From Modicisalibacter radicis (GTDB lineage: Bacteria > Pseudomonadota > Gammaproteobacteria > Pseudomonadales > Halomonadaceae): 64,000 nt of DNA. The DNA lies in contig NZ_CAAHFN010000120.1 of assembly GCF_900961225.1 (NCBI RefSeq), positions 1-64,000 on the forward strand, given 5' to 3'. The translations under genes and the position numbers were made by a program. Below are positions 53,213-62,408 of the stretch, one piece after another; positions within the stretch are counted from its first letter, which is position 1; every line of letters begins with the position of its first letter. Under the pieces are notes generated by a model. The model was not told the origin of the DNA. It did not search any database and saw nothing but the letters and a program-made list of their open reading frames with translations.

Positions 53213-54311
53213 ATGCAAGAGATCAATCCGATCAACCAGCAGATCAAGGACCTGTCCGCACGGACAGACGTCCTGAGGGGGTATCTTTGACTATGCCGAG
53301 AAGAAGGACCGGCTAGAAGAGGTCACCCGCGAGCTCGAGAACCCCGACGTCTGGAACGACCCGGACCATGCCCAGAAGCTGGGCAAGGAGCGCGCCACGC
53401 TCGAGCAGATCGTCGCCACCATCGACCAGCTGGACCAGGGCCTCGGCGACAATGCCGACCTGCTGGAACTGGCGGTGATGGAAGAGGACGACGACACCGT
53501 CGACGAGGTCCGCAAGGAGCTCGACCAGCTCGAGGCGGCGCTCGAGAAGCTCGAATTCCGGCGCATGTTTTCCGGCGAGATGGACGCCAACAACGCCTAT
53601 CTCGATATCCAGGCCGGCTCCGGCGGCACCGAGGCGCAGGACTGGGCCAACATGCTGCTGCGCATGTACCTGCGCTGGTGCGAGCACCACGGCTTCAAGA
53701 CCGATATCGTCGAGCTCTCCTCCGGCGAGGTGGCCGGCATCAAGTCGGCGACGCTGCACGTCCAGGGCGAGTACGCCTTCGGCTGGCTGCGCACCGAGAC
53801 CGGCGTGCACCGACTGGTGCGCAAGAGCCCGTTCGACTCCGGCGGCCGTCGCCACACCTCGTTCGCCTCGGTGTTCCTGTCGCCGGAGATCGACGACAGC
53901 TTCGAGGTCGAGATCAACCCGGCCGACCTGCGCACCGACACCTACCGCTCCAGCGGTGCCGGCGGTCAGCACGTCAACACCACCGACTCGGCGGTGCGCA
54001 TCACCCACGAGCCCAGCGGCATCGTCGTGTCGTGCCAGAGCCAGCGCAGCCAGCACGCCAACCGCGACTTCGCCATGAAGCAGTTGAAGGCCAAGCTGTG
54101 GGAGCTCGAGATGCAGAAGCGCAACGCCGCCAAGCAGGAGGCCGAGGACTCGAAGTCCGACATCGGCTGGGGCAGCCAGATCCGCTCCTACGTGCTCGAC
54201 GACCAGCGCATCAAGGATCTGCGCACCGGCGTACAGTCGAGCAATTGCGAGAAGGTGCTCGACGGCGATCTGGATCAGTACATCGTGGCCAGCTTGAAGC
54301 AGGGTCTCTAG
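53213..54311 (+). CDS. prfB: Peptide chain release factor 2 with programmed +1 frameshift (365 aa)
   Basis: Translation starts at ATG 53213 and reads 25 codons to an in-frame TGA at 53288-53290. The sequence AGGGGGTATCTTTGAC around it is the classic RF2 frameshift site: an internal Shine-Dalgarno (53276-53281), CTT at the P site and TGA. After skipping T53288 the second frame continues to TAG 54309-54311. The product has the SPFDSGG (SPF) specificity motif and GGQ (GAGGQHVN) for peptide release. RF2 reads UGA and UAA, so low RF2 stalls at its own TGA and autoregulates. 365 aa equals E. coli RF2. Confidence 0.98.
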
Positions 54312-54354
54312 CTACGAGCTACGAGCTACGAGCTAGCTCGCGGCTCGCGGCTCC
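54310..54354 (+). repeat. Heptamer tandem repeat array C (AGCTACG and GCTCGCG types)
   Basis: Three AGCTACG units (54310-54330) overlap the prfB stop codon, then AGCT and AGCTCGCGGCTCGCGGCTCC follow. It combines the unit of array A with the unit found in array D. Confidence 0.9.
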
Positions 54355-54390
54355 AACCAACCCAATTCTAGAGTTTTGACAGGCGACTAC

Positions 54391-55908
54391 ATGGCGAATC
54401 AGGACAATCCGCAATCTTCCCCCGAGTCCCAGGACGAGAACCGCCTGATCGCCGAGCGTCGCGCCAAGCTGGCCGCGCGCCGCGAGCAGGCGGCCGCCCG
54501 GGGCAGTAGCGCCTTTCCCAACGACTTCCGCCGCGACAGCCTGGCCGTCGAGCTGCAGGCCGAGCTGGGCGACAGGGACAAGGCCGAGCTCGAGGCGATG
54601 GACCGCCAGGCGGCGGTCGCCGGGCGTATCATGCGCAAGCGCGGGCCGTTCATCGTCATCCAGGACGTCTCCGGTCAGATCCAGCTCTACGTCGACAAGA
54701 AGGGCCTGCCCGAGGCGGTGCTCGACGACGTCAAGGGCTGGGACATCGGCGACATCGTCGCCGCGCGCGGGCCGGTGCACAAGTCCGGCAAGGGCGATCT
54801 GTACGTCAAGATGGACGAGGCGCAACTGCTGACCAAGAGCCTGCGCCCGCTGCCCGACAAGTTCCACGGCCTGACCGACATGGAGGCACGCTACCGTCAG
54901 CGCTATGTCGACCTGATCATGAACCCCGAATCGCGCCGGGCCTTCGAGGTGCGCGCCGGGGTGATCGCCTCGATTCGCCGCTTCTTCGAGGCGCGCGGTT
55001 TCATGGAGGTCGAGACGCCGATGCTCCAGCCGATCCCCGGCGGGGCCACGGCACGGCCGTTCATCACCCATCACAATGCGCTGGACATCGACATGTACCT
55101 GCGCGTCGCCCCGGAGCTGTATCTCAAGCGGCTGGTGGTGGGCGGCTTCGAGCGGGTCTTCGAGATCAACCGCAATTTCCGCAACGAGGGATTGTCGACG
55201 CGCCACAACCCCGAGTTCACCATGCTCGAGTTCTACTGGGCGTACGCGGACTACAAGGACCTGCTCGACCTGACCGAGGCGATGATCCGTAACGCCGCCG
55301 AGGAAGTGCTGGGCACCACCGTGCTCAACTACCAGGGCACCGAGTACGACCTGGGCCGGCCGTTTCGCCGCCTGACGCTGCGCCAGGCGATTCTCGAACA
55401 TGGCGACGCTCTGACCGACGGCGACATTGATACGCTGGAGGCGGCCCGGGCCACCGCCGAGCGCCTCGGCATCCAGGTCAAGCCCGGCTGGGGCCTGGGC
55501 AAGCTGCAGACCGAGATCTTCGAGGAGGTCGCCGAAGCCAGGCTCGATCAGCCGACCTTCATCGTCGAATACCCGGCCGAGGTCAGCCCGCTGGCGCGGC
55601 GCAACGATGCCGACCCGTTCGTCACCGACCGCTTCGAGTTCTTCGTCGGCGGTCGCGAGATCGCCAACGGCTTCTCGGAGCTCAACGACGCCGAGGATCA
55701 GGCCGAACGCTTCGCCGCTCAGGTCGCCGAGAAGAACGCCGGCGATCTCGAGGCGATGTACTACGATGCCGACTACGTGCGCGCACTGGAGTACGGCCTG
55801 CCGCCCACCGCCGGCGAGGGTATCGGCATCGACCGGCTGGTGATGCTGTTCACCGACAGCGCCTCGATTCGCGACGTGTTGCTGTTTCCTGCCATGCGCC
55901 CGGAGTGA
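54391..55908 (+). CDS. lysS: Lysyl-tRNA synthetase, class II (505 aa)
   Basis: OB-fold anticodon domain (about 60-160, [24 protein letters not shown]) and class II catalytic core: motif 1 ([17 protein letters not shown]), motif 2 ([20 protein letters not shown]) and motif 3 ([11 protein letters not shown]). It charges tRNA-Lys. Start MANQDNPQ at 54391; an upstream TTG at 54376 is unlikely. It follows prfB as in E. coli, separated by array C. Confidence 0.98.
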   Translation: MANQDNPQSSPESQDENRLIAERRAKLAARREQAAARGSSAFPNDFRRDSLAVELQAELGDRDKAELEAMDRQAAVAGRIMRKRGPFIVIQDVSGQIQLYVDKKGLPEAVLDDVKGWDIGDIVAARGPVHKSGKGDLYVKMDEAQLLTKSLRPLPDKFHGLTDMEARYRQRYVDLIMNPESRRAFEVRAGVIASIRRFFEARGFMEVETPMLQPIPGGATARPFITHHNALDIDMYLRVAPELYLKRLVVGGFERVFEINRNFRNEGLSTRHNPEFTMLEFYWAYADYKDLLDLTEAMIRNAAEEVLGTTVLNYQGTEYDLGRPFRRLTLRQAILEHGDALTDGDIDTLEAARATAERLGIQVKPGWGLGKLQTEIFEEVAEARLDQPTFIVEYPAEVSPLARRNDADPFVTDRFEFFVGGREIANGFSELNDAEDQAERFAAQVAEKNAGDLEAMYYDADYVRALEYGLPPTAGEGIGIDRLVMLFTDSASIRDVLLFPAMRPE

Positions 55909-55913
55909 GGCTG

Positions 55914-56039
55914 GGCTACGAGCTACGAGCTACGAGCTACGAGCTACGAGCTACGGGCTGCGGGCTGCGAGCTACGGGCTAGCCTGATGCTCGCGGCTCG
56001 CGGCTCGCGGCTCGCGGCTCGCGGCTCGCGGCTCGCGGG
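55914..56039 (+). repeat. Heptamer tandem repeat array D (AGCTACG family then 7 x GCTCGCG)
   Basis: Begins 6 nt after the lysS stop with five or six AGCTACG/GGCTACG units, then degenerate GGCTGCG and GGCTAG steps. It ends in seven exact GCTCGCG units (55989-56037). The longest and most mixed array; the 125-bp remainder of the 55909-56193 gap holds nothing else I can support. Confidence 0.95.
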
Positions 56040-56193
56040 AAATATTGGTAAGCGGCGCCGCGAGCGCCCATAATGAGCGGCGTTTCGATGGCGCGCCGCG
56101 CCGTCGGGACACTGCTGCCGCTTCCGCAAGCGTTCCCGGATGCGTCTGCCCAGGCCCGGCCGCTTGGGACCCCGTCTGTCGAGGAGAGTGACG

Positions 56194-56580
56194 ATGAAAC
56201 TGCTCAACCGTTCCGCGCTGAGCGTCAAGCCTACCCAGGCGTTCGTCGACTGGGTCAATTCGCTGGAGCCGACCGTCGGCGAAGACGACCTGACCCTCGA
56301 CGACGTCGATCGCGAAAGCACCGTCTACCTGATTCCCGAGATGGACACGCCCGAGGCGCTCGCTGCCTATGTGCGCGAGCGTCACATCGACATTCTCGAG
56401 AACGAGCTGCGGGCCTGGGAGGAAGATACCCGGCAATGGCCCGATAGTCTCGACTGGGCACTGTTCGAGCGCTTCGTGGTGGTCGAGCACAGCTATCTGG
56501 CGCTCGACCTCGAGGATGACGAACCCATCGAGATCTCCGATATCGACGATGAGCTGCTGCTCGAAACCGACGAGGACTGA
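56194..56580 (+). CDS. Uncharacterised acidic protein (128 aa)
   Basis: MKLLNRSALSVKPTQAFVDWVNSL begins a compact acidic protein (many Asp and Glu) with a middle section VYLIPEMDTPEALAAYVRERH and a C-terminal LDLEDDEPIEISDIDDELLLETDED tail. ATG 56194 has GAGGAGAG upstream. The pattern of a small protein with a strongly acidic tail appears in Pseudomonas too, but no function is known to me. No membrane segment. Confidence 0.7.
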   Translation: MKLLNRSALSVKPTQAFVDWVNSLEPTVGEDDLTLDDVDRESTVYLIPEMDTPEALAAYVRERHIDILENELRAWEEDTRQWPDSLDWALFERFVVVEHSYLALDLEDDEPIEISDIDDELLLETDED

Positions 56581-56665
56581 ACGCGTCGGTGAGTTGCTCG
56601 CGATACCCCCGCCACGTCCCTGAAGCTGTTCCGCTCGCACCTGCCGGCGGTCGGAAGCGTTCGGC

Positions 56666-58057
56666 ATGCTGATGAGCCGGCTGTTCGAAACCCGCCCCGG
56701 CGACACCGGCCTGCCCGGCCCGCAGCGTCGTCTGGCGATGCTGGTGCTGGTACTGGGCACCCTGATGGCGGTGTTCGACGGTGGCATCGTCAACATTGCG
56801 CTGCCGACCCTGGCGCGTGAACTCGACGTCAGCGAATCCCGCGCGGTATGGATCACCAACATCTACCAGCTGGTCAGCGCCTCGACGCTGCTGGCGTTTG
56901 CCGCGCTGAGTCGGCGGATCGGCCGCCATCGGCTGTATATCGGCGGGCTTGGCCTGTTCACGCTGGCCTCGCTGGCCTGCGCGCTGTCGCGCAGTTTCGA
57001 GTGGCTGGTGGTGTCGCGGATGGTGCAGGGCATCGGCGCGGCGGCCATGCTGAGCATCGGCCCGTCGATGTATCGGGTGATCTTCCCGCCACGCCTGCTG
57101 GGCTCGGCGATCGGGCTGGGCGCGCTGGTGGTGGCCTTCGGCATCGCCTTCGGGCCGTCGCTGGGCGGCGGCATCCTGTATCTGGCGAGCTGGCCGTGGC
57201 TGTTCGCCATCAATGTGCCGATCGGCATCGCCGCGCTGGCCCTGGCGCTGCGCGCGCTGCCCCGCGAGGCCCCCGAGGCGGGGCGCTTCGACTGGCCCGG
57301 GGCGCTGCTGTCGATGGTCATGGTCAGCGGGTTCGTGTTCGCCCTCGATCGGGTCGGCCACGGCAGCGCCAGTTCGGCGGCGCTACTGCCGCTCGCGGCG
57401 AGCCTGGGCAGCCTGGCGCTGTTCGTCTGGCGTCAGCGCCGCGCGATGAGCCCGCTGGTGCCGCTGGAGATCTTTCGCGAGCCGCGCTTCAGCGTGGCGG
57501 CGGTGATCTCGATGCTGGCGTTCATCGCCCAGGGGGCGTCGTTCGTCGGTCTGCCGTTCCTGTTCCAGAGCGTGATGGGCCTGAGCCCGATCGCCGCGGC
57601 GGTGCTGTTCACGCCCTGGCCGCTGGCGCTGATGCTCACCGGCCCGTTCGCCGGCCGCCTGGCGGATCGTTTCAACCCGACGCTGATCTCGTCGCTGGGG
57701 CTGGCCCTCTTCCTGCTCGGCATGCTGTCGCTGGCGATGCTCGGCGACGCGGCGGCCTCCGCGGACATCGTCTGGCGGGTGGCGCTGTGCGGGGTCGGCT
57801 ACGGCATCTTCCAGGCGCCCAACAACCGCGAAATGATCGGCAGCGTGGCGCTCGAGCATAGCGCCAACGCCTCCGGCGTACTCGCCTCGGTGCGGACCTT
57901 CGGCCAGGCGCTGGGCACCGCGATGGTCGGCATGATGCTGGCGCTGTCGTTCGGCTCGCTGTCGCTGGCGCTGTGGTTGTGCTGCGCCTGCGTCGTCGTG
58001 GCCCTGGCGTTGAGCCTGTGGCGTATCCCCTTGGCGAGGCGCGACGCGACGGCTTGA
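56666..58057 (+). CDS. MFS drug efflux transporter, DHA2 (EmrB/QacA) family (463 aa)
   Basis: About 14 hydrophobic helices with the family motifs LDxxIVNIALP-type FDGGIVNIALPTLARELDVS (motif D1), AFAALSRRIGRHRLY (motif A) and GPSLGGGIL (motif C). This fits proton-driven export of lipophilic compounds. ATG 56666 follows GGAAG; a second in-frame ATG lies 6 nt later. No linked EmrA-type adaptor or TetR regulator was found. Confidence 0.9.
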   Translation: MLMSRLFETRPGDTGLPGPQRRLAMLVLVLGTLMAVFDGGIVNIALPTLARELDVSESRAVWITNIYQLVSASTLLAFAALSRRIGRHRLYIGGLGLFTLASLACALSRSFEWLVVSRMVQGIGAAAMLSIGPSMYRVIFPPRLLGSAIGLGALVVAFGIAFGPSLGGGILYLASWPWLFAINVPIGIAALALALRALPREAPEAGRFDWPGALLSMVMVSGFVFALDRVGHGSASSAALLPLAASLGSLALFVWRQRRAMSPLVPLEIFREPRFSVAAVISMLAFIAQGASFVGLPFLFQSVMGLSPIAAAVLFTPWPLALMLTGPFAGRLADRFNPTLISSLGLALFLLGMLSLAMLGDAAASADIVWRVALCGVGYGIFQAPNNREMIGSVALEHSANASGVLASVRTFGQALGTAMVGMMLALSFGSLSLALWLCCACVVVALALSLWRIPLARRDATA

Positions 58058-58139
58058 GCGAGGCTTATCCAGCGCGCGGCTTATCCTGTGCGGGGCTTAG
58101 GCGTTACAATGGAGCGCTTGCGACCCGGGAGGAGACACC

Positions 58140-58451
58140 ATGAGTGTTCAGGCACGAATCGAAGACAAGCTGCGCTCGCTCGAGCCGGTCCACCTGACCG
58201 TCGAGAACGAGAGCCATCGGCATAATGTGCCAGCCGACTCGGAAACCCACTTCAAGGTCACGCTGGTATCCGAGCGTTTCGCCGGGCTGATGCCGGTCAA
58301 GCGCCACCAGCAGATCTACGCCACGCTGGCCGACGAGCTGTCCGGCCCGGTGCATGCCCTGGCCCTGCATCTGTATACCCCCGCCGAATGGCAGGCCCGC
58401 GGCAACGCGCGCCCCGAATCGCCCGACTGCCGGGGCGGCAATGGTCGCTGA
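58140..58451 (+). CDS. BolA-family protein (103 aa)
   Basis: A BolA domain with VENESHRHNVPADSETHFKVTLVSERF, LMPVKRHQQIYATLADELSGPVHALALHLYTP; His in SHRHN and HALALH are positions used for Fe-S coordination with monothiol glutaredoxins. BolA-type proteins link iron-sulfur trafficking and stress morphology. ATG 58140 has GGAGG. A -10-like TACAAT lies at 58105-58110. Its end overlaps the next gene by 11 nt. Confidence 0.9.
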   Translation: MSVQARIEDKLRSLEPVHLTVENESHRHNVPADSETHFKVTLVSERFAGLMPVKRHQQIYATLADELSGPVHALALHLYTPAEWQARGNARPESPDCRGGNGR

Positions 58452-59310
58452 GCCGGTCGCCGGGCCCATGGGCGAACCGCAGCGCTCGCAATACCTGGAG
58501 GCGATGGGGCTGACCGCCTGGGTCAGCCGCTACCGGCTGCCCAACGCCCTGGAAACGCCGCGCTGCGAATGGCGGGAAGCGCCCGTCGAGCCGCGCCAGC
58601 CGCCGGCAGAACGCCTGCACGCGCTGCTCGACGATGCCAGAGAGGCTGGCGCGCCGTCCCCCTCGGCGCCGGCCGACCCCGCGCCGGCGCCGGTCAGTCC
58701 GCCGGTCAAGCGCGCCCGGGCGCTGCTCGGCGAGCCGGCCAGTGAGCCCGAGCCGGCGACGCCCGCCGAGCCGCAGGTCGAGGAGGCTTCCCGCGAGGTT
58801 GGCGAAGCCCCCGGCGAGGCGCTGCGCTTCACGCTGCAGGTCGCCGCGCTCGAAGGGCGCTGGCTGGTCCTGCAGGTCGGCGACGTCCCGCCGTCGTCCG
58901 CTGCCCAGCGGCTGCTGGCCAACCTGTTCAAGGCCGCCGGCATCGAGACCGCGCAACCGCCGAGCTTCGAGGCCTTCCGTTGGCCGCTGATGGAGGGCAT
59001 CCCGGCGCAGGCGCCTTTCGAGGAGGCCCGCGAGGGACTGCGTGCGTTCATCGAGGGACGCCGCCGGCGTGGCTGGCAGCCCGAGCGGTTGCTGCTGTTC
59101 GGCGCGCATGACGACCTGGAGCAAGTGCTCGGTATCGTCGAGGGGCGCAGTCGGTTGCTCGAAATTCCCGCCTGGCGCGGCCCCGCGCTGGACGACATGA
59201 TGGCGTCTGCCGGGGCCAAGCGTGACCTGCTGCCGATGCTGAGGGAGTGGCGCGAGGCCTGGCGTCGCGGTGCGGAACCTTCCGACGAGGGCGGGGCGAG
59301 CGGTGATTGA
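58441..59310 (+). CDS. Uncharacterised Pro/Ala/Glu-rich protein (289 aa)
   Basis: Between bolA and rimI. The N-terminus (about 1-20) has SQYLEAMGLTAWVSRYRLP. The middle (about 60-120) is low-complexity Pro/Ala/Glu. The C-terminal half (about 125-280) looks folded: ALRFTLQVAALEGRWLVLQV and PERLLLFGAHDDLEQVL. ATG 58441 gives an 11-nt overlap with bolA; ATG 58468 is an alternative. It ends 8 nt inside rimI. Such a gene commonly precedes rimI in Pseudomonas; function unknown to me. Confidence 0.65.
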   Translation: MVAEPVAGPMGEPQRSQYLEAMGLTAWVSRYRLPNALETPRCEWREAPVEPRQPPAERLHALLDDAREAGAPSPSAPADPAPAPVSPPVKRARALLGEPASEPEPATPAEPQVEEASREVGEAPGEALRFTLQVAALEGRWLVLQVGDVPPSSAAQRLLANLFKAAGIETAQPPSFEAFRWPLMEGIPAQAPFEEAREGLRAFIEGRRRRGWQPERLLLFGAHDDLEQVLGIVEGRSRLLEIPAWRGPALDDMMASAGAKRDLLPMLREWREAWRRGAEPSDEGGASGD

Positions 59311-59782
59311 GTTGCGACTGACCCGGCTGGAGCCCGGTGACATCGATGCGCTGGTCGAGCTCGAGCATCACGGTCAGGCACACCCCTGGCGCGAGGCATG
59401 GCTCAGCGAGGCCCTCGACGACGGGCATGCCGAATGCTGGGGCGCACACGACGGGCGGGGCGCGCTGATCGGTCATGCGATTCTCTATCGATTGCCCTTC
59501 GAGGCCGAACTCCAGGCGATCACCGTCGATCCGCGGGTTCGCCGCCGTGGTGTGGCCCGGCGGTTGCTCGAGCGAGCGATCGCCAGCGCCGAGGCGTGGG
59601 GGAGTGAGCGGGTACTGCTGGAGGTGCGTGGCGCCAACCACGGTGCCCAGGCGCTGTATCGCGCCATGGGCTTCGTCCTCGACGGCCGACGTCCTGGCTA
59701 CTACCCGGCGCAGGCCGGGCGGCGCGAGGATGCGCTGTTGATGTCGCGGGCGCTCGGAGCGGTCGGTGCCGGCAGCGGATGA
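59303..59782 (+). CDS. rimI: Ribosomal-protein-S18-alanine N-acetyltransferase RimI (159 aa)
   Basis: A GNAT fold with the acetyl-CoA pyrophosphate loop in VDPRVRRRGVARRLLERAI, VRGANHGAQALYRAMGFVLDGRRPGYYP (beta5-alpha4) and the tail EDALLMSRAL. RimI acetylates the S18 N-terminus. Start GTG 59303 overlaps the upstream gene by 8 nt; the E. coli protein is 148 aa. Confidence 0.88.
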   Translation: MIELRLTRLEPGDIDALVELEHHGQAHPWREAWLSEALDDGHAECWGAHDGRGALIGHAILYRLPFEAELQAITVDPRVRRRGVARRLLERAIASAEAWGSERVLLEVRGANHGAQALYRAMGFVLDGRRPGYYPAQAGRREDALLMSRALGAVGAGSG

Positions 59783-59815
59783 CGGCTGCCGGCAACGACG
59801 ACTCGCCGTCCCGGA

Positions 59816-60025
59816 TCAGGAAACCGGGTTCTGCGCGTTCTCGCTGCCCTCCAGTTCGCGGAACTGGGCCAGCAGGCCGTTCAGGCGGCGTTCCCACTCC
59901 TCGTGTTCCTGTTTGAGGCGGGCGTTCTCCTCGCGCAGCTCCTCGGTTTCCATCTTCAGCATCTCGAGCGATTCGATCGCGTTGCCGACCTTCTGTTCGA
60001 GCTGATTGAAAAGTTCGCTGCTCAT
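59816..60025 (-). CDS. ZapB-like / TIGR02449 coiled-coil protein (69 aa)
   Basis: Almost the whole protein is a parallel coiled coil: FNQLEQKVGNAIESLEMLKMETEELREENARL with clear heptads. MSSELFNQLEQKVGNAIE resembles ZapB, which crosslinks ZapA-FtsZ. I would call it ZapB-like (TIGR02449). ATG 60025 has a reasonable upstream site. It converges with rimI and is followed by rsmD on the same strand upstream. Confidence 0.7.
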   Translation of the reverse strand: MSSELFNQLEQKVGNAIESLEMLKMETEELREENARLKQEHEEWERRLNGLLAQFRELEGSENAQNPVS

Positions 60026-60081
60026 CCGTTTCTCCTGAATTGCTTGCCTGAATCACTGTATGCGGCGCGGCGTGCTGGCCG

Positions 60082-60750
60082 TCAGCGTACGCCGTGGTCC
60101 GGGGCTCGGCAAGCGTCTCCCGGCGGCGACGCCAGACGCTTGTACAGCCGCCCGTGGGTGTCTCCGGCGGCGACTTCGCGGTGCAACGTCCAGTTGGCCG
60201 GCACCTCGGCCGGGGCCCCGGCTTCCTGCTCGACGTAGACCCACGCCGGGTCGCTCAGCCAGCCGGCCTCTTCCAGCGCCCGGCAGGTCGGCGCGACGCG
60301 CTGCTGGCGGAAGGGCGGGTCGAGGAAGACCACCTCGAAGGGCCTTGCCTGACCGGCCAGGAAGGCCATGACGTCGTTCTCGACCACGTGGCCGGTCACG
60401 CCCAGCGAGGCCAGGTTGGTCTCGATGGCGCGGGCCACGGGGCGGACGGCTTCCACGAACAGCGTCTCGCGGGCGCCGCGCGACAGCGACTCCAGGCCCA
60501 GTGCGCCGGTGCCGGCGTAAAGGTCGAGCACGCGGGCCCCGGCGAGCTCGTGGGCCAGCCAGTTGAAAAGGGTCTCGCGGACCCGATCGGGGGTCGGGCG
60601 TAACCCCGGGCTGTCGGCGACGAGCAGTTGCCGTCGGCGAAATTGTCCGCCGATGATGCGCAGCTTGCCTGGCGCGCCGGCGCCCCGCTTGGCCGGGGAT
60701 CGGGATGGACGGCCGCGGCGGGAGGGCGGCCTGGAACGATGACGACTCAT
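60082..60750 (-). CDS. rsmD: 16S rRNA (guanine-966-N2)-methyltransferase RsmD (222 aa)
   Basis: LRIIGGQFRRRQL start after an Arg-rich tail (1-28), then RETLFNWLAHELAGARVLDLYAGTGALGLESLSRGA (SAM motif I) and the catalytic VFLDPPFRQ (DPPF). It methylates G966 of 16S rRNA. Next to ftsY, as in E. coli and Pseudomonas; divergent, with 92 bp between them. Confidence 0.95.
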   Translation of the reverse strand: MSRHRSRPPSRRGRPSRSPAKRGAGAPGKLRIIGGQFRRRQLLVADSPGLRPTPDRVRETLFNWLAHELAGARVLDLYAGTGALGLESLSRGARETLFVEAVRPVARAIETNLASLGVTGHVVENDVMAFLAGQARPFEVVFLDPPFRQQRVAPTCRALEEAGWLSDPAWVYVEQEAGAPAEVPANWTLHREVAAGDTHGRLYKRLASPPGDACRAPDHGVR

Positions 60751-60773
60751 GGTCGGCGGATTGTACCCGTGGC

Positions 60774-60782
60774 TTATCCACA
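60774..60782. promoter_or_regulatory. DnaA box between rsmD and ftsY
   Basis: TTATCCACA, a perfect consensus DnaA 9-mer, 61 bp before ftsY and 24 bp before rsmD. It is a single copy; no cluster of further boxes or AT-rich region is seen, so it is a possible regulatory site and not an origin. Confidence 0.5.
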
Positions 60783-60842
60783 GTGGTAGCGGGGGGTGTT
60801 ACGATGGGCCGATCGTTTACCTGCCAATCGACTGACACGCCC

Positions 60843-62405
60843 ATGTTCGGTTTTCTCAAGCGCAAGAAGAAAGACCAATCCACCGATCGCGACCCGCGCG
60901 ATCCGTCGCTCGACGACGTCGGGCACGATGAGTCCGACGCCGTCACCGAGGCCGGTGAAGGCGTCGCGGAGCGGACCGATACCGATAGCGAAGAGCGCTC
61001 ATCGGCCCGGCAAACCGGCGACGGCGATGCCGAGGCGCCGGTCCATGAACACGACCCGCAGGTGCAGCAGCAGGCCGACTACGCGCCCACTGCGCTCGAG
61101 CGCGAGGCCGCCCGCGAGGCGTTGGATGGCGACCTGGCTCCGGGCGAGGCGCATAGCGCGCTCGACGAGGTCCCCGTCGATACCCCCCGCGAGGAGCTCG
61201 CCGTAGAGGCGCGCCGCGCCGAGGACGATGCCCTGAACGCCGCCTCGACCGAATCGACCGCGCCGGACGACACGGCGAGCGAACGGCGCGCGGAGCCCGA
61301 CGAGCAGGTGGAGGTTACCGCGGCGGCTGCGCCCGACGCGAAGCGCGAAGCCGGTGAGGTCGAAATGGCGCCGACGCCGTCAGGCGAGCCGCCGATCGCG
61401 GATTCGGCCAGCGAGGCCGCTGCGGCCGACGGCGCCACCGCCGGGCGCGACAAGCCGAGCGGCGAGAAGCGTGGCTGGCTGGCGCGGATCAAGGCCGGGC
61501 TGGGCAAGACCCGCGCCAATCTCACCGACGGCCTGGCCGATCTGTTCCTCGGCAAGAAGCAGATCGACGACGAGTTGATGGAGGATCTCGAGACCCAGCT
61601 GCTGATGGCCGACGTGGGCATCGAGGCGACCACCGAGATCATCGACAATCTCACCGCACGGGTCTCGCGCAAGGAGCTCAACGACTCCGAGGCGCTGTTC
61701 GGTGCGCTGCAGGAGGAACTCACCGGGTTGCTGGCGCCGGTGACCACGCCGCTGGAGCTGCCGGCCAAGGGCCAGGGTCCCTTCGTGATCCTGGTGGTCG
61801 GCGTCAATGGCGTCGGCAAGACCACCACCATCGGCAAGCTCACCCAGCGCTTCCAGAATCAGGGGCGCAGCGTGATGCTGGCCGCCGGCGACACCTTCCG
61901 CGCCGCCGCGGTCGAGCAGCTCAAGGTCTGGGGCGAGCGCAACAAGGTGCCGGTGATCGCCCAGCACACCGGTGCCGACAGCGCCTCGGTGATCTACGAC
62001 GCGCTGTCCGCCGCCAAGGCGCGCGGCGTCGACGTGCTGATCGCCGACACCGCCGGGCGGCTGCACAACAAGAGCCACCTGATGGAGGAGCTCAAGAAGG
62101 TCCAGCGGGTGATGGCCAAGCTCGATGCCGCTGCGCCCCACGAGGTGATGCTGGTGCTCGACGCCGGTACCGGGCAGAACGCGCTGTCCCAGGCCAAGAC
62201 CTTCGACGAGGCGATCCCGGTCACCGGCATCACCCTGACCAAGCTCGACGGCACCGCCAAGGGCGGGATCATCTTCGCCCTGGCCAAGCAGCAGGGCACG
62301 CCGATCCGCTTCATCGGGGTCGGCGAGAGCCTCGACGACCTGCGGCCGTTCGCCGCCGAGGATTTCGTCGGCGCGCTGTTCGACCGCGAAGCGGCGGACC
62401 GCTAG
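60843..62405 (+). CDS. ftsY: Signal recognition particle receptor FtsY (520 aa)
   Basis: MFGFLKRKKK then a long acidic A region (about 11-205, low-complexity Glu/Asp/Ala). The NG core (about 210-515) has KAGLGKTRANLTDGLADLF, GVNGVGKTTTIGKLT (P-loop), DTAGRLHNKSHLM and TKLDGTAKGG. It docks ribosomes carried by Ffh at the membrane. ATG 60843 follows no strong site. First gene of ftsY-ftsE-ftsX; ftsE follows after 3 nt. E. coli FtsY is 497 aa. Confidence 0.97.
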   Translation: MFGFLKRKKKDQSTDRDPRDPSLDDVGHDESDAVTEAGEGVAERTDTDSEERSSARQTGDGDAEAPVHEHDPQVQQQADYAPTALEREAAREALDGDLAPGEAHSALDEVPVDTPREELAVEARRAEDDALNAASTESTAPDDTASERRAEPDEQVEVTAAAAPDAKREAGEVEMAPTPSGEPPIADSASEAAAADGATAGRDKPSGEKRGWLARIKAGLGKTRANLTDGLADLFLGKKQIDDELMEDLETQLLMADVGIEATTEIIDNLTARVSRKELNDSEALFGALQEELTGLLAPVTTPLELPAKGQGPFVILVVGVNGVGKTTTIGKLTQRFQNQGRSVMLAAGDTFRAAAVEQLKVWGERNKVPVIAQHTGADSASVIYDALSAAKARGVDVLIADTAGRLHNKSHLMEELKKVQRVMAKLDAAAPHEVMLVLDAGTGQNALSQAKTFDEAIPVTGITLTKLDGTAKGGIIFALAKQQGTPIRFIGVGESLDDLRPFAAEDFVGALFDREAADR

Positions 62406-62408
62406 ACG

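Noticed and set aside
60774-60782. Replication origin at the DnaA box
   Set aside because: Only one box and no AT-rich unwinding element or dnaA/dnaN neighbours.
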